41,928 nucleotides of DNA from CAXMST01 sp964196325 (GTDB lineage Bacteria; Actinomycetota; Thermoleophilia; Solirubrobacterales; 70-9), in assembly GCA_964196325.1 (NCBI GenBank), contig CAXMST010000123.1, forward strand, positions 1-41,928, read 5' to 3'. Numbering within the stretch: position 1 is the stretch's first letter; each line of letters opens with the position of its first letter. Below are positions 14,878 through 22,138 of this stretch, one piece after another. The notes below the pieces were generated by a model. That model was not told the origin of the DNA. It saw nothing but the letters and a program-made list of their open reading frames with translations, and ran no database searches. The translations under genes and the position numbers were made by a program.

Positions 14878-15174
14878 ATGAGCACCGTGCTGGTCCGTTA
14901 TGAGACCAAGCCTGAGAGGGCCGATGAGAACCAAGCGCTGGTCGAGGCCGTGTTCGCGCAGTTGCAGGCGGAGCAGCCGGATGGCCTGCGCTACATGACC
15001 CTGCGCTTCGGCGAGACCCAGTTCGCCCACGTCGCCGAGGTCGAGGGCGAGACGAACCCGCTGCGTGAGTCCTCGGCCTTCGCGGAGTTCCAGCGCGAGA
15101 TCGCCGACCGCTGCGTCGAGGGCCCGAACCCCGTCGACGTGCAGATCGTCGGCCAGTACCGCTTCGCCGATTAG
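14878..15174 (+). CDS. Small ABM-like (dimeric alpha-beta barrel) protein
   Basis: 98 aa. The start ATG 14878 has GGAGG at 14866-14870, 7 nt upstream; an in-frame ATG at 14872 would be only 1 nt from it. The protein begins STVLVRYETKPERADENQAL with a long helix after a beta strand and ends VDVQIVGQYRFAD. This layout matches the antibiotic-biosynthesis-monooxygenase-like ferredoxin fold, which often forms dimers. I cannot name a substrate. The clustered GTTAC/GTAAC sites overlapping its promoter region suggest repressor control. It converges on the CmcI-like gene with only 4 bases between stops. Confidence 0.65.
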   Translation: MSTVLVRYETKPERADENQALVEAVFAQLQAEQPDGLRYMTLRFGETQFAHVAEVEGETNPLRESSAFAEFQREIADRCVEGPNPVDVQIVGQYRFAD

Positions 15175-15178
15175 ATAA

Positions 15179-15988
15179 TTAGCGCTCGGAGCGGCGCTGC
15201 AGATAGCCGCCGGGGTTGGTGGTGGTGCCGTAGAGCTCGAGATCCCGGCGGCGCTCGAACTCGCTGCCGCTGTCCGATTCCAGCCAGGCGTCGATAGCGC
15301 TGAGCACGCCGCCGCTCCGGACCCCGAGTTGGCGGATCCGGGGCGGTCCGTCAGGGTGCAGGCGCTCGACGTCGACGTGACCATCCTCGACGACGAAGAA
15401 GCCGCCCCTGGGGACCAGGTGGGCAAGCGCCCGCAGCGCAGCCGTGGTGACCTCCCCTGTGTGGGCGGCATCCTCGACGACCAGACAGCGTGCGAGGGGA
15501 TCGACCGCGGCCTCGATCCGCTCGATCGTGTGCTGTTCACGCAGGTCGCCCTCGATCAAGGTGATCTGCTCACGCCAGCCCGGGTCGGCGCGGTCGAGCA
15601 CGGTGACCGCGTGGTCGACGGCCAGATCGACGGCGACCACCCGCGGCGCGCGCGCCAGGCGCCCGTAGCTTGCGAAGGTCCGTAGTTGGTCGCGAAACCA
15701 GAGCAGCGAGCCGCCCCATTTGGCGCCGACCTCGACCACCGTGTCGGCCCTGGACTCCCAGAGCAGGTGCTGGTAGGTACGCAGATCCTCCGGCAGCTTC
15801 GAGATCGGCACGCCGGCCCAGGAGTCGTCGTGATGCTGCTCGATGCGACGCCTCCAGTACTCGGCGAAGGGCTCATCGAGGCTGCGCCCGGCCGCCGGGG
15901 GTGGTCCGACGGGCCGGGCCTTCGACCCGCGCTGGGCACGCCACTGCATCGCCTTGCGCACGGCTCGGGTGCGGATCGAGGGGGCCAT
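15179..15988 (-). CDS. CmcI/cephalosporin-hydroxylase-like SAM-fold protein
   Basis: 269 aa from ATG 15988. A basic N-terminus (SIRTRAVRKAMQWRAQRG) is followed by a Rossmann-type domain: ISKLPEDLRTYQHLLWESRA, the SAM-site-like VVEVGAKWGGSLLWFRDQL, VVAVDLAVDHAV with an acidic end to the second strand, and CLVVEDAAHTGEVTTAALRA. These features match the cephalosporin hydroxylase (CmcI)/rhamnosyl O-methyltransferase family. Members are mostly methyltransferases acting on glycans or lipids; true cephalosporin hydroxylation is not implied. It sits alone on the minus strand inside the yebC-ruv interval and may have inserted there. It diverges from ruvC, with TATCGT 8 nt before its ATG. Confidence 0.75.
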   Translation of the reverse strand: MAPSIRTRAVRKAMQWRAQRGSKARPVGPPPAAGRSLDEPFAEYWRRRIEQHHDDSWAGVPISKLPEDLRTYQHLLWESRADTVVEVGAKWGGSLLWFRDQLRTFASYGRLARAPRVVAVDLAVDHAVTVLDRADPGWREQITLIEGDLREQHTIERIEAAVDPLARCLVVEDAAHTGEVTTAALRALAHLVPRGGFFVVEDGHVDVERLHPDGPPRIRQLGVRSGGVLSAIDAWLESDSGSEFERRRDLELYGTTTNPGGYLQRRSER

Positions 15989-15996
15989 CGGCGGCC

Positions 15997-16002
15997 ACGA
16001 TA
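15997..16002 (-). promoter_or_regulatory. -10-like TATCGT for the CmcI-like gene
   Basis: On the minus strand TATCGT ends 8 nt before ATG 15988. This supports that start over further-upstream in-frame ATGs. Confidence 0.4.
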
Positions 16003-16078
16003 GAGGCGCTGGCAGCGAATGCGTCGGCGCCACGGATCGCGAGGCGGGCATCATCCGGAAGGCATCCGGGCCTAGGGC

Positions 16079-16084
16079 CAGAAT
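16079..16084 (+). promoter_or_regulatory. -10-like CAGAAT for ruvC
   Basis: CAGAAT (positions 2 and 6 match TANNNT) ends 8 nt before ATG 16093, the start that gives the standard RuvC N-terminus. Confidence 0.3.
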
Positions 16085-16092
16085 CAATGGGT

Positions 16093-16623
16093 ATGAGAAT
16101 CGTGATGGGGATCGACCCCGGCCTCGCGAATACCGGCTTCGGGGTCGTGCAGGTGGCGGGCCCAAAGACCTCGGCGCTCGATGGTGGAGTCATCGAAGCT
16201 CCGCCCGGTCCCGCGCTGGAGCGACGCCTGGAGCGGATCCATGCCGGCGTCGCCGAGCTGCTCGACTGGCATGAGCCAGAGGCGCTGGCGCTCGAGGATC
16301 TCTATTTCGGCAAGAACGTACGCTCGGCGATGGGGGTCGGGCAGGCCCGCGGTGTGGTGATGCTCGCCGCCGCCCAACGTGGCATCCCCTGCTTCGACTA
16401 CACGCCGCAGGCGGTGAAGATGTCGGTCTGTGGCTCCGGCCGAGCCGCCAAGGAGCAGGTAAAGCACATGGTCGGAACCCTGCTCGGACTGCCCTCCGAT
16501 CCGCCTTCGGAGCACGCCGCCGACGCCTTGGCGGTCGCCATCTGCCACGCCTCGCAGTCGCCGGCGATGATCAAGATCTCCCGCACCGGCGCCGGCGATG
16601 GTGCTGCGGCGGTTCTGCAGTGA
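16093..16623 (+). CDS. ruvC: Holliday junction endonuclease RuvC
   Basis: 176 aa. The RNase-H-fold core starts MRIVMGIDPGLANTGFGVVQ with the first catalytic Asp. The second acid is the Glu of ALALEDLYFGKNV (about 68), and the last pair lies in SEHAADALAVAICH (about 140-143). RuvC cuts Holliday junctions symmetrically after RuvAB branch migration. An in-frame ATG at 16087 would add two residues, and ATG 16105 would shorten it by four. The TGA stop overlaps the ruvA GTG (GTGA), so the two are translationally coupled. The C-terminal tail after the catalytic core is short and rich in Gly and Ala. Confidence 0.97.
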   Translation: MRIVMGIDPGLANTGFGVVQVAGPKTSALDGGVIEAPPGPALERRLERIHAGVAELLDWHEPEALALEDLYFGKNVRSAMGVGQARGVVMLAAAQRGIPCFDYTPQAVKMSVCGSGRAAKEQVKHMVGTLLGLPSDPPSEHAADALAVAICHASQSPAMIKISRTGAGDGAAAVLQ

Positions 16624-17225
16624 TTGCTTCGGTCCGTGGCACCGTCCTCAGCAGGCGGCCCGACCACGTCGTGATCGAGGCGGCAGGGGTCGGCTACAAG
16701 CTTGCCGTCTCCTCGGAGACGCTGCGCGAGATCCCCGCGGTGGGAGCCGAAGCCGGCCTGCATGCGCAGCTGATCTCCCGGGAGGACTCGCTGGCGCTGT
16801 ACGGCTTCGCCGGCGAGGCTGAGCGCGACCTCTTCCTGATGCTGATCTCGGTCTCCGGGATTGGTCCAAAGGTGGCCCTCGCGGCGCTCTCGGGGGGTGC
16901 CGTGGGGGAGCTGATCACTGCGATCGCCGGCGCCGACGCGGGGCGCTTTCAGGCGGTGCCCGGAATCGGTAAACGCACCGCCGATCGGATCATCGTCGAG
17001 CTGCGCGAGAAGGTTGCCGGTGAGCTGGCTGAGGGCCTCGAGGCTGCGGCGACGGCGGGCGGCTTGCCGGCCGGTGTGCGCAGCGAGGCGCGGGAGGGGC
17101 TGCTCGGCCTGGGCTACGCACCCCTTGAGGTCGAGCGGATGCTTGACGCGGCCGAGGGCGAGAGCGCCAAGGAGCTGATCGCGGCCGCGATCCGATCCGG
17201 CGCCCCCGACCGGGCCGCCGCCTAG
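16620..17225 (+). CDS. ruvA: Holliday junction branch migration protein RuvA
   Basis: 201 aa from GTG 16620, overlapping ruvC by 4 bases. The OB-fold domain I starts MIASVRGTVLSRRPDHVVIE. The two helix-hairpin-helix motifs are in LISVSGIGPKVALAALSG and FQAVPGIGKRTADRIIVELR. A flexible linker leads to domain III (GLLGLGYAPLEVERMLDAA), which contacts RuvB. RuvA binds Holliday junctions as a tetramer and loads the RuvB motor. It ends 11 bp before ruvB. Length and all motifs are standard. Confidence 0.98.
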   Translation: MIASVRGTVLSRRPDHVVIEAAGVGYKLAVSSETLREIPAVGAEAGLHAQLISREDSLALYGFAGEAERDLFLMLISVSGIGPKVALAALSGGAVGELITAIAGADAGRFQAVPGIGKRTADRIIVELREKVAGELAEGLEAAATAGGLPAGVRSEAREGLLGLGYAPLEVERMLDAAEGESAKELIAAAIRSGAPDRAAA

Positions 17226-17228
17226 GCT
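17223..17228 (+). promoter_or_regulatory. -10-like TAGGCT before ruvB
   Basis: TAGGCT includes the ruvA stop and ends 8 nt before ATG 17237. Because the stop accounts for TAG, this may be coincidence. If real, ruvB has its own start signal inside the operon. Confidence 0.25.
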
Positions 17229-17236
17229 GCCGCGCG

Positions 17237-18301
17237 ATGAGCATCAAGCGGATTCCATTGGGCGAGGCGGCCCGCGAGGCCGATGGGGAGCCGCGGATCG
17301 CCGACGCCCGCGCCGAGCGCGCCGAGGAGGAGCTCGATCGCAATCTCCGCCCGGCCAGCCTCAGCGAGTTCGTCAGCCAGCGGCCGGTGACGGATCAACT
17401 GGCCGTCTTCATCGAAGCCGCCAAGCGTCGCGGTGAGCCGCTGGACCACGTGCTGCTGGCAGGGCCCCCAGGGTTGGGCAAGACCTCACTGGCCCACATC
17501 ATCGCGGCCGAGCTCGAGGTGCCCATGGTTCAGACCGCGGGCCCGGCGCTGGAGCGCAAGGCCGATGTGGCCAGCTTTCTGACCACGCTGGAGCCGGGGT
17601 CGGTCTTCTTCGTCGACGAGATCCATCGCCTCAACAGGGCAATCGAGGAGACGCTGTATCCGGCGATGGAGGACCGCCAGCTGCCCGTCGTCCTCGGTCA
17701 GGGCGCTGGGGCCCGGACGGTCACCCTCGACCTGCCGGCCTTCACGCTGATCGGGGCCACGACCCGGGCCGGGCTGCTGACGACTCCGCTGCGGGACCGC
17801 TTTGGCGTCAGGCACAGGCTCGAGCACTATGAGCCGGCCGACCTGGCCCTGATCGTCGAGCGTTCGGCGACGATCCTCGGGATCGAGATCGAGCCGGCCG
17901 GCACCGAGGCGCTCTCGGCCCGCTCGCGTGGGACGCCGCGGGTCGCCAACCGCCTGCTGAAGCGGGTCCGAGACTTCGCGGAGGTCCGCGGCGGCGGCGT
18001 GATCACCGCTGAGCTCGCCGACGACGCCCTGCGGATGCTGGAGGTCGATGAGGCGGGACTCGACCGAGCCGACCGCGCGATCCTCTCCTCGATCGCCGAG
18101 AAGTTCGGCGGTGGTCCGGTCGGCCTCTCGACCCTGGCTGCGGCCGTGGACGAAGAGCAAGACACGATCGAGGACGTCTACGAGCCCTACCTGCTCCAGC
18201 AGGGACTGCTGAAGCGAACCCCCCGCGGCCGGGTCATCACCGAGCGCGGATTCACACACCTGGGCCTGCCCGTGCCGGACGGCGCGGCCAGTCTCTTCTG
18301 A
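17237..18301 (+). CDS. ruvB: Holliday junction DNA helicase RuvB
   Basis: 354 aa, the usual size. It is an AAA+ ATPase that drives branch migration with RuvA. RPASLSEFVSQRPVTDQLAV opens the core. Walker A is GPPGLGKTSLAHII (about residues 75-88) and Walker B is VFFVDEIHRLN (about 123-133). Sensor 1 is TLIGATTRAGLLTTPLRDRFG, quoted here by its ends TLIGATTRAG and PLRDRFG. The C-terminal winged helix has FGGGPVGLSTLAAAVDEE and RTPRGRVITERG. No helix B motif of the operon is missing. It follows ruvA by 11 bp. Confidence 0.98.
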   Translation: MSIKRIPLGEAAREADGEPRIADARAERAEEELDRNLRPASLSEFVSQRPVTDQLAVFIEAAKRRGEPLDHVLLAGPPGLGKTSLAHIIAAELEVPMVQTAGPALERKADVASFLTTLEPGSVFFVDEIHRLNRAIEETLYPAMEDRQLPVVLGQGAGARTVTLDLPAFTLIGATTRAGLLTTPLRDRFGVRHRLEHYEPADLALIVERSATILGIEIEPAGTEALSARSRGTPRVANRLLKRVRDFAEVRGGGVITAELADDALRMLEVDEAGLDRADRAILSSIAEKFGGGPVGLSTLAAAVDEEQDTIEDVYEPYLLQQGLLKRTPRGRVITERGFTHLGLPVPDGAASLF

Positions 18302-18354
18302 GCGAATCGACCCTCCCGAGCCGCCCGGCCGCCGAGCGCGAGCGGTCGATTCAA

Positions 18355-18360
18355 TAGCCT
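18355..18360 (+). promoter_or_regulatory. -10-like TAGCCT, leaderless arrangement
   Basis: TAGCCT ends 7 nt before GTG 18368. A very similar string, GAGCCTTTCTGC, precedes the recJ GTG. Confidence 0.45.
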
Positions 18361-18367
18361 TTCTGCC

Positions 18368-18853
18368 GTGCCCTTTTTCATCTGCCCGAACTGTGGGAAC
18401 CGCGAGGCGAGCAGTGAGCGGAGCGCTGGTCTGAGCCCGCGTCCGAAGGGCTGCTCGAAGTGTGGCTTTGGCTTCGTCTTCGAGTTGCTCGACGATTACT
18501 ACCCCGCCCCGGATGCCGCCTTCTTTACCTGCGACCAGAAGGGCCGGGTGCTCGATGTCGGCCGCGGCGGCTTCGAGCTCACCGGGCTCACCGACGAGGA
18601 CGTGATCGGCCGTTCCGTCAAGGACGTGCTCGGACTCGAGTGGATCGACGGGGGCGACGGCGGCGTGATCCCCGACACCGACGACGACGGCGACACGGAT
18701 CCGATCGAGACCACGCTGGAGTGGGGCGTGCGCTCGCTCGGAAAACGGGTCGAGGTCAACGCCGAGGGCGATCTGCCCGCGAAGGCCGTGGCCGATCTGT
18801 TCCCGGCCTACGACGATGACGGTGGCCTACTCCTGGTCTTGACGCCGGAGTAG
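18368..18853 (+). CDS. Zinc-ribbon plus PAS-like domain protein of unknown function
   Basis: 161 aa from GTG 18368. Residues 5-40 form a four-cysteine zinc ribbon: CPNC near the N-terminus and CSKC after PRPKG, followed by GFGFVFELLDDYYPAPDAAF. Residues 55-95 read as the first half of a PAS domain (FFTCDQKGRVLDVGRGGFEL, then TGLTDEDVIGRSVKDVLGLEW). A very acidic Asp/Gly loop and a last strand (LLLVLTPE) complete it. It has no kinase or output domain, so it may be a small redox or ligand sensor or an adaptor. It occupies the ruvB-secD gap where yajC sits in many bacteria, but it has no membrane helix and is not YajC. Confidence 0.7.
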   Translation: MPFFICPNCGNREASSERSAGLSPRPKGCSKCGFGFVFELLDDYYPAPDAAFFTCDQKGRVLDVGRGGFELTGLTDEDVIGRSVKDVLGLEWIDGGDGGVIPDTDDDGDTDPIETTLEWGVRSLGKRVEVNAEGDLPAKAVADLFPAYDDDGGLLLVLTPE

Positions 18854-18878
18854 GCGGAAGCCGCCAGACTCCAACCCC

Positions 18879-21779
18879 ATGGGCTCGCGCCGTATCAACG
18901 TCTTGGTGCTCTTGTTCGTGGCTGCGCTGGTCGCGGGCTCGGTCGCGATCATGGTGACCAAGGACTTCAAGCTTGGCCTCGACCTGCGCGGTGGCACCCA
19001 GCTGATCTACGAGGCGCAGCCCACCCCCGGCAACCCAAATCCCACCCCCGATGACGTAGATCGCGCGATCGAGATCGTCCGCGACCGGGTTGACAGCCTC
19101 GGCGTCTCCGAGCCGGAGATCTCGCGGATCGGTGCCAACTCGATCCAGGTCGGCCTACCCGATGTGCAGGACACCGCACGAGCGGTGGAGCGGGTTGGCG
19201 ACACCGCACAGCTGTTCCTCTACGACCTCGAGCCCAACGTGATCCCGCTCGATGGCTCCAGCCAGCAGGTAACGGCGGCCACGCTCGAGCAGCAGGCGAC
19301 CCCGAACCTGTTCGACGCGGTCAAGCTCGCCTCCGAGCAATCGCAGCAGTGCTTCGAGAACAAGTGCACCGCCGCCGGCGACACCTTCTACCTCTTCAAC
19401 CGAGACAGCAAGGAGCTGGTCGCCGGGCCCGAGCAGGAGCGCTCGGATCTGTTCCTGGAACCCGAGGCCGAGACCCTGCCGAAGGACCTGCATCAGGTGC
19501 TCGTGGTGCCCCAGGGCACGATCGTCGTTCGCGACGCACAGACGAGCACGGATGCCGATCCCGACTCGACCCTTCCGAGCGTCGACCGCTACCTCGTGCT
19601 CCGGGATCGCCCGGCCCTGAGCGGCAACGACCTCGAGAACCCGGAGCAGAACTTCGACCCGGTCACAAACCAGCCCAACGTCACCTTCGACTTCAGCGAC
19701 GAGGGCCGGAATATCTTCCAGGAGGTCACCCGGGAGATCGCGAACCGGGGGATCCTCTCGTTCCCCAACCGGCCGGAGTCGTTCGCGATCGTGCTCGACG
19801 ACGAGATCGTTTCGCGCCCGGTGATCGATCCGGCGGACAACCCGGATGGGATCGACGGCCGCACCGGCGCACAGATTTCCGGCGGCTTCGACATCACCGA
19901 GGCTCAGGATCTGGCTGAGTTCCTGCAGATCGGCGCCCTGCCGGTGGAGCTCAAGCTCGTCTCACAGAGCACCGTCTCAGCGACCCTGGGTCTGCAGGCG
20001 CTCGATCAGGCGCTGACCGCGGGCATCGTCGGGCTGATCATCGTCCTGATGTTCCTGATCGCCTACTACCGTTTCCTGGGCGTCGTCGCGGCGCTCGGCC
20101 TGCTGGTCTACGCGATCTTCTTCTTGGCCCTGATGAAGCTGATCCCGATCACCCTGACGCTGCCCGGGATCGCGGGCCTGATCCTCACGATCGGCGTCGC
20201 CGCCGACTCCAACATCGTCATCTTCGAGCGAATAAAGGAGGAGTCGCGCGGCGGGCATTCGATGCTGAGCGCGATCACGACCGGCTACCGCAAGGGAATC
20301 GGGACGATCATCGACGCCAACGTGATCACCCTGCTGACCGCGTTCGTGCTGTTCGGGCTCGCCACCGGCGGCGTCAAGGGCTTCGCCTTCACGCTCGGCA
20401 TCGGGGTGCTGGTCTCGCTGTTCACGGCGGTCGTCTTCACCCGGGCGGTGCTCGGCATCCTCGGACGGTCGCGCTTGCTCACCGACCCCCGCTTCGTCGG
20501 TGCCGGCGTGCAGCGGGTGCGCTGGCACTTCGACTTTTCCGGCGCCAGCCGCTGGTTCTTCTCGGCCTCCGGCGCCCTGCTGGCGATCGGTGCGATCTCC
20601 TTCGCCACGGCCCAACTCAACTTCGGCATCGATTTTGAGTCGGGCACTAGGATCGAGGCGGCGCTTGCCGAGCCCGCCACGGTCGAGGAGGTGCGGGACT
20701 CGCTTGGTGCCGCCGGGGTCGCTGATCCCGACGCGGCGAAGGTCCAGGAGGCGAGCAACTCCGACTTCGGCGCCAACGTCGTGCAGATCCAGGGCAAGAT
20801 CGAGCCCGATCAGGTCGGCGAAGTTCGCGATCAGCTCGAAGCCGACTTCGGCCTCGAGGTCACCGCCGACGACACCTCCGGTCTTGGCGGCTTCGACAGC
20901 GATTCGGTCGGTCCCACGTTCGGTGAGCAGGTGGCCCGCTCAGCCGGCTACGCGATCGTCTTCTCCCTGGTCCTGATCAGTGCCTACATGGCCTTCCGAT
21001 TCGAGGCCAAGTACTCGATCCCAGTACTGATCGCTGTGATCCACGACATCCTGATCACCGCCGGCGTCTACTCGATCTCGGGCCGGGAGGTCTCGAGCGC
21101 AACGGTCGCGGCCTTCCTCACGATCCTCGGCTATTCGCTCTACGACACGGTGATCGTCTTCGACCGAATACGCGAGAACGTGCCGCGACTGCCGCGGGCC
21201 ACGTTCGCGCAGATCGCCAACCGCTCACTCAGCGAGGTGCTGACCCGATCGCTGATCACGGGCCTCTCCACGGTCTTCCTGATCACCGTGATCCTGATCT
21301 TCGGTGGCGAGACCCTGGGCGACTTCGCCTTCGCGATGATGATCGGGGTGCTCTCGGGCACCTACTCGTCGATCTTCATCGGTACGCCGGTGCTGATCGC
21401 CTGGAAGCAGCGAGAACCCGGCTACCGGGCGCGCGCCGCCCGGATCGAGGAGACGATGGGCTATGTCCCCGCGTTCCCCGAGGACAACGAGGTGGCTCGG
21501 GTTGGCGATGACGGCGATGGCGGCGAGATCGGGCCGATCGCCGGTGGCCCGGCTGCCGCGTTGGAGGGAGACGGCCCCGGGCCGGACGGCGAGCCGCAGG
21601 GCAACCGCGACGCCGGCGCCGGGCTGCCGGGGGAGACGCCCGCCTCAAGGCCAAAGGCCGACGCCGAGCCCGACCTCACTCCCGAGGAGCAGGCCGAGCG
21701 CGAACGCAAGGAGCAGGTGCGAGAGCGTCGCCGCGCCCGCCGGCAGGAACGCAAACGCAAGCATGGGAGGCCCCGCTGA
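18879..21779 (+). CDS. secDF: Fused SecDF preprotein translocase subunit
   Basis: 966 aa encoding both SecD and SecF in one chain. The SecD part has TM1 (NVLVLLFVAALVAGSVAIMV), the D1 motif FKLGLDLRGGTQLIYE, a large periplasmic P1 domain (about 45-360), five further helices, and motif D4 in ADSNIVIFERIKEESRGG near residue 450. SecF starts near 550, with FGIDFESGTRIE, the P4 domain, and YDTVIVFDRIRENVPR near 760. The last 110 residues are a charged, Pro/Gly-rich cytoplasmic tail ending in a poly-basic RRARRQERKRKHGRP. SecDF uses the proton-motive force to help exported proteins leave the Sec channel. Actinobacteria often have separate secD and secF, so the fusion is notable. The stop shares a base with the next ATG. 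Confidence 0.96.
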   Translation: MGSRRINVLVLLFVAALVAGSVAIMVTKDFKLGLDLRGGTQLIYEAQPTPGNPNPTPDDVDRAIEIVRDRVDSLGVSEPEISRIGANSIQVGLPDVQDTARAVERVGDTAQLFLYDLEPNVIPLDGSSQQVTAATLEQQATPNLFDAVKLASEQSQQCFENKCTAAGDTFYLFNRDSKELVAGPEQERSDLFLEPEAETLPKDLHQVLVVPQGTIVVRDAQTSTDADPDSTLPSVDRYLVLRDRPALSGNDLENPEQNFDPVTNQPNVTFDFSDEGRNIFQEVTREIANRGILSFPNRPESFAIVLDDEIVSRPVIDPADNPDGIDGRTGAQISGGFDITEAQDLAEFLQIGALPVELKLVSQSTVSATLGLQALDQALTAGIVGLIIVLMFLIAYYRFLGVVAALGLLVYAIFFLALMKLIPITLTLPGIAGLILTIGVAADSNIVIFERIKEESRGGHSMLSAITTGYRKGIGTIIDANVITLLTAFVLFGLATGGVKGFAFTLGIGVLVSLFTAVVFTRAVLGILGRSRLLTDPRFVGAGVQRVRWHFDFSGASRWFFSASGALLAIGAISFATAQLNFGIDFESGTRIEAALAEPATVEEVRDSLGAAGVADPDAAKVQEASNSDFGANVVQIQGKIEPDQVGEVRDQLEADFGLEVTADDTSGLGGFDSDSVGPTFGEQVARSAGYAIVFSLVLISAYMAFRFEAKYSIPVLIAVIHDILITAGVYSISGREVSSATVAAFLTILGYSLYDTVIVFDRIRENVPRLPRATFAQIANRSLSEVLTRSLITGLSTVFLITVILIFGGETLGDFAFAMMIGVLSGTYSSIFIGTPVLIAWKQREPGYRARAARIEETMGYVPAFPEDNEVARVGDDGDGGEIGPIAGGPAAALEGDGPGPDGEPQGNRDAGAGLPGETPASRPKADAEPDLTPEEQAERERKEQVRERRRARRQERKRKHGRPR

Positions 21780-22054
21780 TGGCAATCCTCGTCTGGGCAA
21801 CTCTCGGCATCGCGATCTGGCACTTCAGCGTGTTCGTCCCCGATCGCTTCAAGGGCGGGATCGTCGGAGCCTTCATCGGCGCGCTGATCGGCGCCTTGGT
21901 CACCGGCGTGATCTGGCAGATCGCGCAGGGGGACTCGATCGGGACAACCGACATCGTCACGGCGCTGGCCGCGATCCCGGGCACGGTGTTGGGCCTCTGG
22001 GTCGTCTACGGCTGGGGTGTGCGCGACGAGCGGCGCGAGCCGCCGGTGGTCTGA
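21779..22054 (+). CDS. Small membrane protein of the GlsB/YeaQ-like type
   Basis: 91 aa starting at an ATG that overlaps the secDF stop (TGATG), so it is probably translated with secDF. It shows two or three membrane helices: AILVWATLGIAIWHFSVFV, a Gly-rich GIVGAFIGALIGALVTGVIW, and VTALAAIPGTVLGLWVVYGW. The Gly-rich middle helix recalls the transglycosylase-associated YeaQ/GlsB group, which has no firm function. A short charged tail (RDERREPPVV) follows. It may assist SecDF, but only position supports that. Confidence 0.7.
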   Translation: MAILVWATLGIAIWHFSVFVPDRFKGGIVGAFIGALIGALVTGVIWQIAQGDSIGTTDIVTALAAIPGTVLGLWVVYGWGVRDERREPPVV

Positions 22055-22098
22055 GCGGCCCCGCGGGGTCCGAATTCCCCGCATTCGGCGATAAATCC

Positions 22099-22115
22099 GG
22101 ACGGGGTTTCCGTCC
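22099..22115. other. Short stem-loop before recJ
   Basis: GGACGG (22099-22104) and CCGTCC (22110-22115) form a perfect 6-bp stem around GGTTT. No T-run follows. It could end the secDF unit or affect the recJ promoter just downstream. Confidence 0.3.
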
Positions 22116-22126
22116 AGGACCGCTGC

Positions 22127-22132
22127 GAGCCT
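22127..22132 (+). promoter_or_regulatory. -10-like GAGCCT for recJ
   Basis: GAGCCT (A at position 2 and T at position 6) ends 6 nt before GTG 22139, in the same context as the element at 18355. Confidence 0.3.
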
Positions 22133-22138
22133 TTCTGC

